A DNA stretch of 64,000 nt. Origin: Chloroflexus aurantiacus J-10-fl (GTDB lineage: Bacteria > Chloroflexota > Chloroflexia > Chloroflexales > Chloroflexaceae). A model generated the notes under the pieces. The model saw only the letters and a program-made list of their open reading frames with translations, was not told the DNA's origin and ran no database searches. Shown piece after piece: positions 35,332-44,769 of this stretch (positions are counted from its first letter, which is position 1; each line of letters begins with the position of its first letter). The position numbers and the translations under genes are program-made. The DNA lies in contig NC_010175.1 of assembly GCF_000018865.1 (NCBI RefSeq), forward strand, positions 1,922,001-1,986,000, read 5' to 3'.

Positions 35332-36693
35332 TTAGGCCCCAACTGAAGGCAAACCGGCCAGCGCCATTGCCACCTCGGCGTCAGAATACTCGTAGTCACG
35401 CAACCGCCCCGCCTGATAATCCATGTAGGCCTGCAAATCGAAATGGCCGTGGCCGCAGAGATTGAAGAGAATAACCTCGCTCTTACCCTCTTCCTTGCAG
35501 CGGAGCGCCTCGCGGATCACACCGGCAATGGCGTGGTTTGCTTCAGGGGCAGGCAAGATGCCCTCGGTACGGGCGAACTGCACACCGGCAGCAAAGGTTT
35601 CAAGCTGCTGGATCGCAATCGCTTCAATTGCCCCAATTTCAAGCAAATGACTAACCAGCGGTGCCATGCCGTGATAGCGTAGGCCACCGGCGTGAATACC
35701 GGGGGGCACAAAGCTGCTGCCAAGGGTATGCATCTTGACCAGCGGTGTCAGATGAGCAGTATCACCGTAGTCATAGGCATACTTCCCTTTGGTCAGCGAC
35801 GGACAGGCTGCCGGTTCAACGGCAACCACGCGCAACGGACGTTCACCGCGCAGCTTCGCACCGATGAAGGGGAAGGCGATGCCAGCAAAGTTTGAACCAC
35901 CTCCGGTACAGCCAACCACCACATCGGGATAATCACCGGCCATCTCCATCTGGATCATTGCCTCCTGCCCGATCACCGTCTGATGGAGCAGCACGTGGTT
36001 GAGCACACTACCCAACGCATAGCGCGTATCATCACGCTGCGCAGCAACTTCTACTGCTTCAGAAATCGCAATACCAAGACTCCCGGTGCTGTCGGGGTCT
36101 TGCGCCAGAATAGCCCGTCCGGCAGCCGTCTCGGTGCTGGGGCTTGCCACCACCCGTGCGCCGTATGTTTCCATCAGCGCCCGGCGATACGGCTTCTGAT
36201 TGTAGCTCACCTTCACCATAAAGACTTCAACCTCAAGCCCGAAGAGCGCACCGGCGAAGGCGAGGGAAGACCCCCACTGACCAGCACCGGTTTCGGTGAC
36301 CAGGCGGCGGACTCCTTCTTGCTTGTTGTAATACGCCTGAGCCACCGCGGTATTCGGTTTGTGGCTACCGGCAGGGCTAACCCCTTCGTACTTGTAGTAG
36401 ATACGAGCCGGCGTATCAAGGGCTTTCTCTAACCGGCGCGCACGGAAGAGCGGTGTTGGCCGCCACTGTCGATAGATGGCCCGTACCTCATCGGGAATTG
36501 GGATAGCGCGCTCGGTACTCACCTCTTGCTTAATCAGCTCCATCGGAAAGAGTGGCGCCAGATCGGCGGGGCCAATGGGTTGACCCGTCGCCGGATGCAA
36601 TGGCGGCGGCGGCAGCGATGGCAAATCGGCAGCGATGTTGTACCAGGTCTCCGGCAGGCGATCTTCACTGAGTAGATACTTGACCGTTTCCAC
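35332..36693 (-). CDS. trpB: Tryptophan synthase beta chain, TrpB2 type
   Basis: TrpB makes tryptophan from indole and serine with PLP. This 453-residue form is longer than TrpB1 and carries the TrpB2 N-terminal extension ([18 protein letters not shown] and [11 protein letters not shown]). The PLP Lys112 lies in [11 protein letters not shown]; the phosphate loop is [10 protein letters not shown]. TrpB2 proteins often act without TrpA. I choose GTG 36693, which has AAGGAGA 8 bases upstream. The gene lies directly behind a T-box leader, so it is induced when tRNA-Trp is uncharged. No trpA neighbour is seen, in keeping with a TrpB2 salvage or stand-alone role. Confidence 0.93.
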   Translation of the reverse strand: METVKYLLSEDRLPETWYNIAADLPSLPPPPLHPATGQPIGPADLAPLFPMELIKQEVSTERAIPIPDEVRAIYRQWRPTPLFRARRLEKALDTPARIYYKYEGVSPAGSHKPNTAVAQAYYNKQEGVRRLVTETGAGQWGSSLAFAGALFGLEVEVFMVKVSYNQKPYRRALMETYGARVVASPSTETAAGRAILAQDPDSTGSLGIAISEAVEVAAQRDDTRYALGSVLNHVLLHQTVIGQEAMIQMEMAGDYPDVVVGCTGGGSNFAGIAFPFIGAKLRGERPLRVVAVEPAACPSLTKGKYAYDYGDTAHLTPLVKMHTLGSSFVPPGIHAGGLRYHGMAPLVSHLLEIGAIEAIAIQQLETFAAGVQFARTEGILPAPEANHAIAGVIREALRCKEEGKSEVILFNLCGHGHFDLQAYMDYQAGRLRDYEYSDAEVAMALAGLPSVGA

Positions 36694-36723
36694 AGACACC
36701 TCTCCTTGCTGCAACAGACGAAT

Positions 36724-37023
36724 AAAAAAATCTCTCGACCGAACTGGTCGAGAGACGGGAAAAACCGCGGTGCCACTCTCGTTCGCCGCCGCTCACGCAA
36801 GCGACGCACTCTACAGGTGCTGTCGGCAAAGCCGCTTCACACCTAGCGCCCTGATAACGGTGGCGTCTCCGGCAGCGACTACTGCGGGACAAACCCGGTT
36901 CGCCGTGCGACTCACAGGCCCATTCACGAGCGCCGAACGTGCCGATCTCACACCATCATCGGCTCGCTGGATTGTCGCCACACTCGCTACTCTTCCTGAT
37001 CAACGTCGGTTATTCTTTTACGT
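36724..37023 (-). promoter_or_regulatory. T-box riboswitch, tryptophan-specific
   Basis: On the minus strand the leader holds the T-box GAGTGGCACCGCGG (36778-36765), then a terminator: 10-bp stem TCTCTCGACC/GGTCGAGAGA (36755-36731) and seven Ts (36730-36724). Stem I elements lie upstream: GATCAGGAAGAGTAGC, GGTGTGAGATCGGC and a specifier stretch GTGAATGGGCC with a candidate UGG (Trp) codon at 36922-36920. Uncharged tRNA-Trp would pair with the specifier and the T-box and prevent termination, turning on trpB. The order and spacing match known T-boxes. Confidence 0.93.
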
Positions 37024-37029
37024 GGCCGT

Positions 37030-37058
37030 AGTATACCATTCACGTTCGGGAGTGTCAA
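37030..37058 (-). promoter_or_regulatory. trpB / T-box leader promoter
   Basis: Minus-strand TTGACA (37058-37053), 17 bp, TATACT (37035-37030). Transcription would start near 37023, just upstream of stem I, giving a leader of about 330 nt. Confidence 0.88.
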
Positions 37059-37130
37059 TGCCGGTTACCTGCTGTGCTGCCACCGTGCTCACGCGCAATG
37101 GGATCGGACAGTTGCCAGCACTGATAGTTA

Positions 37131-37159
37131 TAGTCAAAAACAAGTCAGATTGCTATAAT
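37131..37159 (+). promoter_or_regulatory. Probable promoter of the YbjN-like gene
   Basis: TAGTCA (37131-37136), 17 bp, TATAAT (37154-37159). The -10 box is perfect and the -35 box is weak. It would yield a leader of about 145 nt before the start codon at 37312. Confidence 0.5.
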
Positions 37160-37311
37160 AGCAAGCAACAGTATGCCCGCAACCATACTCCTGTCTGAAT
37201 TGCTCAAGAGCGAAGTGCCAGAACATTGATCCAGGTCCTCTGCAATTCATCAGGCCGGCAACGGACAATGCTGTCGTGAACTGTGTTCTAATGCAGAGAA
37301 AGGGTCATCTT

Positions 37312-37734
37312 ATGACTGGCGCCCAGCCTGAAGAGCTTGTCTATCCGGCACACGTCAACCGAGCGTGGCTATTCCAGCTTTACAACGACGCCTACTTTGA
37401 CGTTGAACTGGACAGTGATGGTGATGTTTGTCTCCGTCAGGGTTTCCGGGTTTGGGTCTTTCCGATCCGTGAGGGCGAGCAAATTCGTTTCATGTCTCAG
37501 TTTCGCGCCAACCCTGACCGTGATCTGGCTGACCGAATACTGTACGTCAATCGTATCAACGACGAGCTGCACATTGTACGAAGTTATGTTGATCGCAGTG
37601 GCGACATTGGCTTCGACGGCTATCTCGTGGTGTCTGGTGGTGTCACGCGACGGAATATCATCTTTGCTACCCGAACGTTCATTGACCACGTGCGTGCGGC
37701 TCTGGCAAAGGATGAAACCGACGTGATTGCCTGA
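37312..37734 (+). CDS. YbjN-like small acidic protein
   Basis: A 140-residue protein resembling the YbjN / type III secretion chaperone-like fold: an N-terminal helix (VNRAWLFQLYNDAYFD), strands VELDSDGDVCLRQGFRVWVFPI and IRFMSQFRANP, and later strands DELHIVRSYVDRSGDIGFDGYLVV. The family is poorly characterised; some members affect stress responses or motility. The start at 37312 has AAAGGG 7 bases upstream and fits the fold better than upstream starts. Isolated gene, followed by a structured non-coding segment. Confidence 0.7.
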   Translation: MTGAQPEELVYPAHVNRAWLFQLYNDAYFDVELDSDGDVCLRQGFRVWVFPIREGEQIRFMSQFRANPDRDLADRILYVNRINDELHIVRSYVDRSGDIGFDGYLVVSGGVTRRNIIFATRTFIDHVRAALAKDETDVIA

Positions 37735-37852
37735 TCAGGCGATCATCCTCTCATCACCGTACCACACAGCTCCAGACGGATCGGCCCTTCGGAGGCTATG
37801 AACCGGCTCCGAACCTGAGTTTGCCACATCTTCTATACCTGTATATGCACAA

Positions 37853-37991
37853 CGAGAAAGGAGGATGCAATTCATGCTCCCTTCTCGCAATTCATGATCG
37901 TGGAAAACGTAAACGCCTTGCATTTCACGATATTCATGCCCAATGCGATACCTGCATGAATCGCAAACGGCCACCCACACATCGGTGGCCG
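37853..37991 (+). other. Cluster of four hairpins, candidate structured RNA
   Basis: Four successive hairpins occur within 139 bp: 37853-37887 (CGAGAA..GGAG with CTCC..TTCTCG), 37893-37938 (CATGATCGTG.AAA with TTTCACGATATTCATG), 37945-37964 (GCGAT with ATCGC) and 37968-37991 (CGGCCACC with GGTGGCCG). No reading frame explains them. The last may terminate the upstream gene. The rest of 37735-38640 shows no gene. Confidence 0.45.
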
Positions 37992-38161
37992 GAGAGAGGG
38001 GGATGGGGGGCGGTGTGTAGATTAGGAGATTTTTGCCCGGCGACGACCACCGCAAATCAGATCGCCTGACGCACAGTATCGTAGCTTGCACAGATTAGCT
38101 CTGGATTAACCAGGCATTAGATATGTGTTAACGTCCAACGAACCAACGATCAGCATTCATG

Positions 38162-38190
38162 TTATCCACAAATTCCACCATTTATCCACA
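38162..38190 (+). promoter_or_regulatory. Pair of perfect DnaA boxes
   Basis: TTATCCACA occurs at 38162-38170 and 38182-38190, start to start 20 bp, with a degenerate AATTCCACC between. The same 20-bp spacing is seen in the 45.01-45.06 kb cluster. It lies about 540 bp ahead of crtI in gene-free DNA. Confidence 0.6.
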
Positions 38191-38654
38191 ATCTCCTCAA
38201 CATGTGAGGTTTTATTCGCCGATAACCCTGTGCATTCCCGGTACAGCAGGGGAAGGCATTGAGAAGCCAGACACATGTGGTGTGAATGGACGTTATACCC
38301 ATCTCGTTACAACAAGAGACGAAGAGCTTTGCGATACAGTACATCTCTCCCAAGACAGACCAGGAGGACTGTTTTCAACAACCTCTCTCCTGGGGCCTCA
38401 CTGGTGAGATGGAAGATCAACTACCCCAATCAGAACAACATCCGCAGAGAAGGACATTTTTCAGAGACTGCATGCCGTGGCAGGATACGATACGATGAAA
38501 TACATCCCCCAGAGGCACCGTTATCAGGAGTTGTGGAAATCTGGTGGATGAGGTTAATAACCCGCCCCACTGCTGCCCCTCCTGATACGAGCCATTGTTG
38601 CCAAGAGTCACCCCGGTGTATTCGCAGCAGCGTCAGAAACACCCAATAGCCAGC

Positions 38655-38683
38655 GTGACCGGCTATCAAAAGCGGTGTATACT
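38655..38683 (+). promoter_or_regulatory. crtI promoter
   Basis: GTGACC (38655-38660), 17 bp, TATACT (38678-38683). A GGAG ribosome-binding site follows near 38721. Confidence 0.6.
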
Positions 38684-38727
38684 CAAACAGGAGTACATGT
38701 TTTCATCATCATATAGAGGAGTAGGGA

Positions 38728-40242
38728 GTGTCACCACGAATTGTTATTGTCGGCGCCGGCCCTGGTGGGATGGCTACCGCCATTCGCTTAGCCGGTCAGG
38801 GCTATCAGGTTGAAATCTTTGAAGCAGTTGATCGTCCGGGTGGACGCATGCGCGGCTTCTCACTCGGTGATTACCATTTCGACACGGGGCCAACGATCTT
38901 GCAAGTGCCACGGGTCTACGATGAGTTGTTTAGCAGTGCCGGGTTACGTTTCAGCGATTATGTCACGCTCATCCGGCTCGATCCAAATACCCGCATTCGC
39001 TTTTGGGATGGTGAATATCTTGATTTGACCTCAAACATTGCAGCCTTCAAAGCACAGTTGGCCCGCTTTGATCCAGCATTGCCGGCAGAGTTTGAGCGCT
39101 GGTATATCGAGCATATCCGTAAGAATGTGGTCGGTTATGAACCATACCTGGGCACACCGGTGCGCAGTCCACTCGGCTACTTGAAACCTCGCGAGATCGC
39201 GGCTGCGCTGGCCTTCCGCCCCTGGGAGAGCTTATACGATCACTTCAAGCGCTTCTTCCGCGACGAACGGGTCGTCTACGCGCTGTCATACCAGGCCAAA
39301 TATCTGGGCATGCACCCAACCGCGTGTTCCAGCGTGTTCAGCCTGGTAACCTTTCTCGAATTTGCCGACGGCATCTGGCACCCGCGTGGCGGCTTCCGTG
39401 CCCTGGCCGCCGGCCTGGCGAAAGCTGCAACCGACCTGGGTGTTGTTATTCACTACAACAGTCCGGTGAAGCAAGTACTGGTAGAAGAGGGACGGGCCTG
39501 CGGCGTTGAGCTGGTCGGTGGCGAACGGATAAAGGCTGATGCAGTAGTCGTGAATGCCGATTTTGGTCACGCGCTCACTCATATTATTCCGCCCCACGCA
39601 CGCGGCACATACACCGACCAGAAGCTCAACTCGATGGAGTTTTCATGCTCGACCTTTATGCTCTACCTGGGCGTTAACCGGCGTTGGGATCATCTGCCAC
39701 ACCATCAACTCTACCTGTCGGCCAACATTCGTCGCAACGATCCTTTGTGGGCGAAGAGTGCCGTTCTGGATGAAGATGACCCATCATTCTACGTATGCAA
39801 CCCGACTATCGTTGATCCAACCAACGCGCCGCCCGGACACAGCACCCTCTTCGTGCTGGTACCAGTTCCTAACCTGCGCTATCCGGTCGATTGGGCAGCG
39901 GTCGAGCAGCGCTATCGCGACCTGATTATCCGGCAGATGGCCAAACTCGGCTTTGAAGACGTTGAACGCCACATTGTCGTTGAACGACGGTACACTGCGG
40001 AGACATGGCGTGACGAGCACCACACCTATCTGGGTGCAGTCTTCAATTTGATTCACAGTTGGAGTCAACTCGGCCCTTTTCGCCCGCATATCCGCCACAA
40101 TGGCGCACGCAACCTCTACTGGATCGGTGGGGCAGTCCATCCAGGTAGTGGCTTGATGACCATTCTGGAAGCAGCGAAGAGCGCTGTACATTTTATCGGT
40201 GAAGACCTACCGCTTCACCAGACAACCGCGGTTGCCCATTAG
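38728..40242 (+). CDS. crtI: CrtI-type phytoene desaturase family protein
   Basis: A 504-residue FAD enzyme of the CrtI family. The N-terminal dinucleotide fold reads IVIVGAGPGGMATAIRLAGQG, then PGGRMRGFSLGDYHFDTGPTIL, both family hallmarks. The C-terminal signature NLYWIGGAVHPGSGLMTILEAAKSA matches carotenoid desaturases and related carotenoid oxygenases. It would introduce double bases of conjugation into phytoene, or modify lycopene/carotene ends if it is a CrtP/CrtO-like relative; by eye these cannot be separated. GTG 38728 is preceded by GGAGTAGGGAGT. No other carotenoid gene is adjacent. Confidence 0.82.
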   Translation: MSPRIVIVGAGPGGMATAIRLAGQGYQVEIFEAVDRPGGRMRGFSLGDYHFDTGPTILQVPRVYDELFSSAGLRFSDYVTLIRLDPNTRIRFWDGEYLDLTSNIAAFKAQLARFDPALPAEFERWYIEHIRKNVVGYEPYLGTPVRSPLGYLKPREIAAALAFRPWESLYDHFKRFFRDERVVYALSYQAKYLGMHPTACSSVFSLVTFLEFADGIWHPRGGFRALAAGLAKAATDLGVVIHYNSPVKQVLVEEGRACGVELVGGERIKADAVVVNADFGHALTHIIPPHARGTYTDQKLNSMEFSCSTFMLYLGVNRRWDHLPHHQLYLSANIRRNDPLWAKSAVLDEDDPSFYVCNPTIVDPTNAPPGHSTLFVLVPVPNLRYPVDWAAVEQRYRDLIIRQMAKLGFEDVERHIVVERRYTAETWRDEHHTYLGAVFNLIHSWSQLGPFRPHIRHNGARNLYWIGGAVHPGSGLMTILEAAKSAVHFIGEDLPLHQTTAVAH

Positions 40243-40260
40243 CCTGCCAGGCATCAGCGT

Positions 40261-40284
40261 GGGCGTTGCCCCGGGGCAACGCCC
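40261..40284. terminator. Perfect 24-bp palindrome between convergent genes
   Basis: GGGCGTTGCCCC is followed directly by its complement, 18 bases after the crtI stop and 21 bases before the end of the minus-strand CheW-like gene. A bidirectional terminator is likely, although no U-tract follows. Confidence 0.55.
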
Positions 40285-40305
40285 GGCACCCATCCATTCA
40301 AAACC

Positions 40306-40758
40306 TTAATCGCGGGCACTGCCGTGGGCCAGTGCAAACAGCTCATCGACATCAAGCAGTAACGCAGGCTGCGGCAGATCACGGATCACACCGCATGAAA
40401 TACCGTCGATGTGATCAACCGGTGCCAGGCCATCGGCACCCACCCGATGGATGCTCATCACCTCATCAACCAGTAGGCCGATTTCTGGCGGCTGATCAAT
40501 ATCTGAAGCAGCCAGCAGAATATAGCTACCGAGATCGTAGCCAGGTGGCTCACCGAGCAGCGAACGGCCATCGATAACCGGTACTGTCGCACTATGCACC
40601 GAGACCACACCACAAACGATTGCCGAGACATCGCTGGCAGGCGTTAGTTCAGCGAAACGAGCGGTATGAACTACTGTCTGCATTGGCAGTGCAACAAACC
40701 GGCTTCCAATCCGGCAAACGATGGTCATTGCCGTTGAGGGGGGATTTATTGTACCCAT
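40306..40758 (-). CDS. CheW-like protein
   Basis: CheW links chemoreceptors to the CheA kinase. This 150-residue protein fits a single CheW domain: IVCRIGSRFVALPMQTVVHTARFAELTP, VVSVHSATVPVIDGRSLLG and GLLVDEVMSIHRV, ending in LLLDVDELFAL. GGGAGG lies 5 bases before the ATG at 40758. There is no other chemotaxis gene nearby. In Chloroflexota such orphan CheW genes may serve gliding or surface sensing, which is inference. Confidence 0.85.
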   Translation of the reverse strand: MGTINPPSTAMTIVCRIGSRFVALPMQTVVHTARFAELTPASDVSAIVCGVVSVHSATVPVIDGRSLLGEPPGYDLGSYILLAASDIDQPPEIGLLVDEVMSIHRVGADGLAPVDHIDGISCGVIRDLPQPALLLDVDELFALAHGSARD

Positions 40759-40838
40759 ATTGACCTCCCTGTCGTTCAGATTTGACTATACTGTACTCTA
40801 AATAACCGGCTACCGGCGTTATAATCAGGCAACCAGCA

Positions 40839-41645
40839 ATGAACGTTCCACCGACAACCATCTATCTCGGCCTGGACCTGGCGTGGTCAGAGCGCAATCC
40901 CAGTGGCCTGGCGGCAGCCTGGGGTACACCGAGTGGCGCGCATCTGATAGTTCGTCCACACCATTTGAAGACGACCGCAGAGATTGTGGCGACAATTCGC
41001 GCTACCTGTGGCGATGCGCCGGCCATCCTGGCCATTGACGCTCCACTCCTCGTACCAAATGAGACCGGTCGGCGTCTGGCTGAAGCCGAGTTAGCGGCAG
41101 CGTTTCGTCAGTATCACGCCGGGCCACACCCGGCAAACCGACAGTTGCTGCGACGTTACGGTGGTTTGCGTGGCGAGGAAATCATTGCTGCACTGGCCAG
41201 TGATGGATTCTGCTACACACCAACGATTGAGAGCGGGGGCGGCGGGCGATTGATTGTTGAAGTCTTTCCACACCCGGCAACCATCGTTCTCTTCGGGTTG
41301 CCCCGGATTCTGCAATACAAAGCGCGCCAGGGACGTTCCTTAGTCAGTCGGCGACACGAACTGCGGCGGTATCTCGACCTGCTGGGCAGTTTGATCCACG
41401 CCGATCCGCCGCTGATTGGCGTTGACCGCATCTGGGAGAAGGTTGATCTGAGCGATACAGGTGCAACGGCACTCAAAGCTATCGAAGACGAAGCCGATGC
41501 GGTACTATGTGCCTACATTGCGCTCTATGGTCATCGTTGGGGAGCAGCGAGATGTCGCAGCTTCGGCACAGTTGACGGTGGGGCAATTTTTACCCCATAC
41601 TGGTACGAACAAAAGACCCCAGCAGCGCCGATCAATCAGGGATAG
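40839..41645 (+). CDS. DUF429 family protein (predicted RNase H-like fold)
   Basis: A 268-residue protein with the DUF429 pattern: TIYLGLDLAWSERNPSG at the start, AILAIDAPLLVPNETGRRLAEAEL, and a C-terminal EDEADAVLCAYIAL with conserved acidic residues. The three acidic positions (Asp in LDLAW, Asp in AIDAPL, Asp in EADA) could form an RNase H-type metal site, so a nuclease role is predicted but unproven. It precedes the MgtC-type gene by 3 bases and is probably co-transcribed. Confidence 0.8.
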   Translation: MNVPPTTIYLGLDLAWSERNPSGLAAAWGTPSGAHLIVRPHHLKTTAEIVATIRATCGDAPAILAIDAPLLVPNETGRRLAEAELAAAFRQYHAGPHPANRQLLRRYGGLRGEEIIAALASDGFCYTPTIESGGGGRLIVEVFPHPATIVLFGLPRILQYKARQGRSLVSRRHELRRYLDLLGSLIHADPPLIGVDRIWEKVDLSDTGATALKAIEDEADAVLCAYIALYGHRWGAARCRSFGTVDGGAIFTPYWYEQKTPAAPINQG

Positions 41646-41648
41646 GCT

Positions 41649-42920
41649 ATGTTCGACAGTCGAACCACAACCGAACTCTTCTATCAATTTGGCCTGGCCT
41701 TGCTCATCGGGGCATTGATCGGCTTACAACGCGAGCATGCCTACACCGGCGTTGGCGAGTTATTTGCCGGCGTGCGCACGTATGCCATCGTTGGTCTCAT
41801 TGGTTGTGCAGGAGGGTTAGCAGGCATTACCCTACAGGCACCGATCATCTTTGCTGCTCTGATAGTCATCGTAGGGGGACTATTAATTGCCGCGTATGTT
41901 GTAGGCAGTGGTCAGGAAGGACTGGGGCTAACCAGTGAGATGGCGCTCATTACTACACTCCTGTGCGGTGGCCTGATTGCCTGGGGGTACGGAACACTAG
42001 CCACGGCTGTAGGGGTAGCAACTGCGGGCTTACTGGCATTGAAAAGTCGCCTACACGATTTCGCACATCGGCTCAGTACCCAAGACATGCAAGCGGCCCT
42101 AACACTGGCGGCAATCAGTGCGATCATCTTGCCGATCCTGCCCAGCACATCAGTAGCTCCGGCGCCATTTGATGTCATCAATCCCCAGAAGATATGGTTT
42201 CTGGTTGTCCTCATTTCGACCTTCAACTTCAGCGGCTATGCGCTACACAAGATCATTGGGGCAACCCGCGGTATTGCATTAACCGGCATCATCGGCGGAA
42301 TCGTCTCATCAACGGCAGTAACCCTGAGTAATACACAGCGTAGTCACAGCGAACCAGCGTTGAGTCGGGCGTATGCGCTGGCCATTCTTCTGGCGTGGAG
42401 TGTTATGTTCCTGCGAGTGGCGATCCTAACCGGTGCGATTGCACCGAATGTCCTTCCCTTTCTATGGCCAATCATTGCCATCGGCGGCAGTGCTTGCCTG
42501 ATTGGGAGTCTCTGGTTAGTAAAACAAGCGCAGGGCAACGATTCGAGCAGTCTAACGCTTAGCAATCCGCTGGAGCTACGGTCGGCTATCGGTTTCAGCT
42601 TACTGTACGCCGCCATCCTGATCGGCGCAAACCTGGCGCGAACCTGGTTTGGTGATGCCGGAATTTATCTCTCCAGCATCTTTGGCGGATTAGTTGACGT
42701 GGATGCGATAACCCTCTCACTCAGCGAGCTGGCAACAGTTAGAGACGGAATTGGCGAGCAGACCGCAGCGCGGGCTATCGGTACTGCCGTCCTGACCAAC
42801 ACCCTGGTGAAAGGAGGGATTGTCCTTGGCGGAGGTTCAAGCCTCTTGCGAAAGGCCATGGCGCCTATATTCACATTAATGACATGTGCCATGCTGGTCG
42901 GACTGCTCTGGCCATGGTAA
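41649..42920 (+). CDS. MgtC/SapB and DUF4010 membrane protein
   Basis: A 423-residue integral membrane protein. The N-terminal MgtC/SapB domain has LALLIGALIGLQREH, GVRTYAIVGLIGCAGG and SEMALITTLLCGGLIAWG. About nine further spans (residues about 155-423) follow the DUF4010 pattern, including GGIVSSTAVTLSNTQRS and GGLVDVDAITLSLSEL. MgtC proteins are linked to magnesium starvation, but this long fused form has no known transport activity. It begins 3 bases after the DUF429 gene. Confidence 0.88.
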   Translation: MFDSRTTTELFYQFGLALLIGALIGLQREHAYTGVGELFAGVRTYAIVGLIGCAGGLAGITLQAPIIFAALIVIVGGLLIAAYVVGSGQEGLGLTSEMALITTLLCGGLIAWGYGTLATAVGVATAGLLALKSRLHDFAHRLSTQDMQAALTLAAISAIILPILPSTSVAPAPFDVINPQKIWFLVVLISTFNFSGYALHKIIGATRGIALTGIIGGIVSSTAVTLSNTQRSHSEPALSRAYALAILLAWSVMFLRVAILTGAIAPNVLPFLWPIIAIGGSACLIGSLWLVKQAQGNDSSSLTLSNPLELRSAIGFSLLYAAILIGANLARTWFGDAGIYLSSIFGGLVDVDAITLSLSELATVRDGIGEQTAARAIGTAVLTNTLVKGGIVLGGGSSLLRKAMAPIFTLMTCAMLVGLLWPW

Positions 42921-42948
42921 GATCGCATATCGCTGATGACGACTACCA

Positions 42949-43389
42949 TCACCAGATCCATGGAAACAGTCGCCAGGTGCGTTGTTGATACGTCTGGTAG
43001 TCAGCAAACCGAGACTGGAGTAACTGCTCTTCATACGTCAGCTTAGTGATGAGGACAATCAACAGACCAAACCACAATCCCCAGCGCCACCATACAGGCA
43101 ACGCCAGTATCCAGCCCAGGGTGGCGAGGAGCAGGCTAGTGTACATTGGATGACGAACGAGACGATAAGGGCCGGAACTTATCAGTTCGGTGTGGGGCAA
43201 GGGATCAGGGAAGACCGAGAGACGGCGAAGACGCATTGTGAACAAAGCCCACAGGCCTAAAGCCAAACCGGCTACCAGCAAGCACAGTGGGAGTAGCGAC
43301 GTTGGGATAAGGGGGCCACTCAGCACAATAACACCCAAACATCCAAACTGAGCAAGCACCAGACTTATTGAGTAGAATGGCGAACGCAT
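42949..43389 (-). CDS. Isoprenylcysteine methyltransferase-like membrane protein
   Basis: This 146-residue protein has four or five hydrophobic spans and the ICMT/PEMT C-terminal signature: ELISSGPYRLVRHPMYTSLLL, then LTYEEQLLQSRFADYQTYQQRTWRLFPWIW. The RHP.Y and EE motifs bind SAM and the methyl acceptor in the family. Bacterial members methylate lipids or unknown acceptors. I choose ATG 43389; a longer reading would overlap the start of the divergent ruvA. Convergent with the MgtC gene. Confidence 0.75.
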   Translation of the reverse strand: MRSPFYSISLVLAQFGCLGVIVLSGPLIPTSLLPLCLLVAGLALGLWALFTMRLRRLSVFPDPLPHTELISSGPYRLVRHPMYTSLLLATLGWILALPVWWRWGLWFGLLIVLITKLTYEEQLLQSRFADYQTYQQRTWRLFPWIW

Positions 43390-43438
43390 CTTCACCCGAA
43401 ACCTCTCTTCAAACAATAGTGTGTAAGGACTGCATAGT

Positions 43439-44026
43439 ATGATTGCATCAATCCGCGGCATCATTCAGAGCATCGGTATCGACCACCTGATCGTCGAGAC
43501 CGGTGGGGTGGGACTTCTCATCTACGCTCCGCGTTCTACTTTGAATGCTGTTGGTCAGATCGGTAGTGAAACATTCCTCTACACCCTGCTCATTGTACGT
43601 GAAGACGCGCTGACATTATACGGTTTTAGCGATCCAGCTCAACGCAACCTGTTCGAGCAGTTGATTGGTGTCAGCGGAGTAGGCCCCAAAATCGCCTTAA
43701 ACCTGCTATCGAGTGGCTCTCCCGATGAGATACAAAAGAGTATTGCCGGTGGCGATATAGCACGCCTGGCACGAGTGCCAGGAATCGGCAAGAAGACTGC
43801 CGAACGGATTGTGCTGGAACTCCGGGGTAAGATCGATTTGCGCCAGCTATCCGGCACGACTCCAGGCAACGTGAGCACTCTCGACCGTGAGCTGACCGAC
43901 ATCCTGATCAGTCTAGGGTACAGCGCTACAGAAGCAGCCGCAGCAATTGCGGCCCTACCGGGAGATGCCCCGCCAACCCTGGAAGAGCGCTTACGACTGG
44001 CATTACGCTATTTTGGTAGTGCCTGA
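43439..44026 (+). CDS. ruvA: Holliday junction DNA helicase subunit RuvA
   Basis: RuvA tetramers bind four-way DNA junctions and load the RuvB motor. The 195-residue protein has the N-terminal OB fold ([13 protein letters not shown].. [16 protein letters not shown]), two helix-hairpin-helix motifs ([16 protein letters not shown] and [25 protein letters not shown]) and the C-terminal RuvB-contact domain ([23 protein letters not shown]). No ruvB or ruvC is adjacent. Confidence 0.97.
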
Positions 44027-44128
44027 ACAGAAGCAAAACTGACCGTGCGCTCTTTTTCCGTATCAGGGTAAGCCAATCAATATCTCTGTCATTCGCCCAC
44101 GGGACTACAGGTTTCCGATAGGAACAAC

Positions 44129-44764
44129 CTACCCGTCTGATTGTCCCGGCACAGATGATGGCCAGCCATAAATAAGAGGCCTGCCATCAACAAAGCGCGT
44201 AATCTGTGCCAGCGAGATGATAGGGACTCCCAGCTTTTGCAGCAACAACCGCCCTTCTTGAAACTGCTTTTCAACCACAAATGCTGCGGCAACCACAGTA
44301 GCTCCAGCCTCGTACACCATATCGGCCAAAGCCAGTGCAGTACGACCATTAGCCAGAAAATCATCGACAATCGCCACACGACTCCCCGCAGGAATAAAGC
44401 GGGCTGAGATTGCCAGTTGAACCTGACGATCACGGGTTGGTGAATGGATATGGCGGGTCAATGCCGGCACTGGAACATCGGGATCGTACTTTTTCGCATA
44501 CACGAGAGGCAACCGGGCAGCAAGGGCTGTGGCCAGCGCCGGTGGAATACCACTTGCCTCTGCGGTCAGAATTAACTCAGCGGCAAATGGTTGTAAGCGA
44601 GTTGCCAGTTCAACACCAATAGCAGACATCAGGTCTGTATCAATCCGATGGTTGAGGAAGTGATCGATCTTGAGGATACGATCATTAACAACAACACCCT
44701 CCTGGATGATACGTTGAGCAAGCGGAGGAAAGGGTTCGCACAAAAAGCGTTCAACCAGTTGCAT
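44129..44764 (-). CDS. xpt: Xanthine phosphoribosyltransferase
   Basis: A 211-residue phosphoribosyltransferase. The PRPP-binding motif reads [15 protein letters not shown], the form typical of Xpt rather than Apt, and [28 protein letters not shown] and [16 protein letters not shown] also match Xpt. It salvages xanthine to XMP. The start ATG 44764 ([11 protein letters not shown]) follows the usual family N-terminus; the reading to 44782 is less likely. The candidate origin lies directly upstream. No purine riboswitch is recognisable ahead of it. Confidence 0.9.
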
Positions 44765-44769
44765 AGGAT

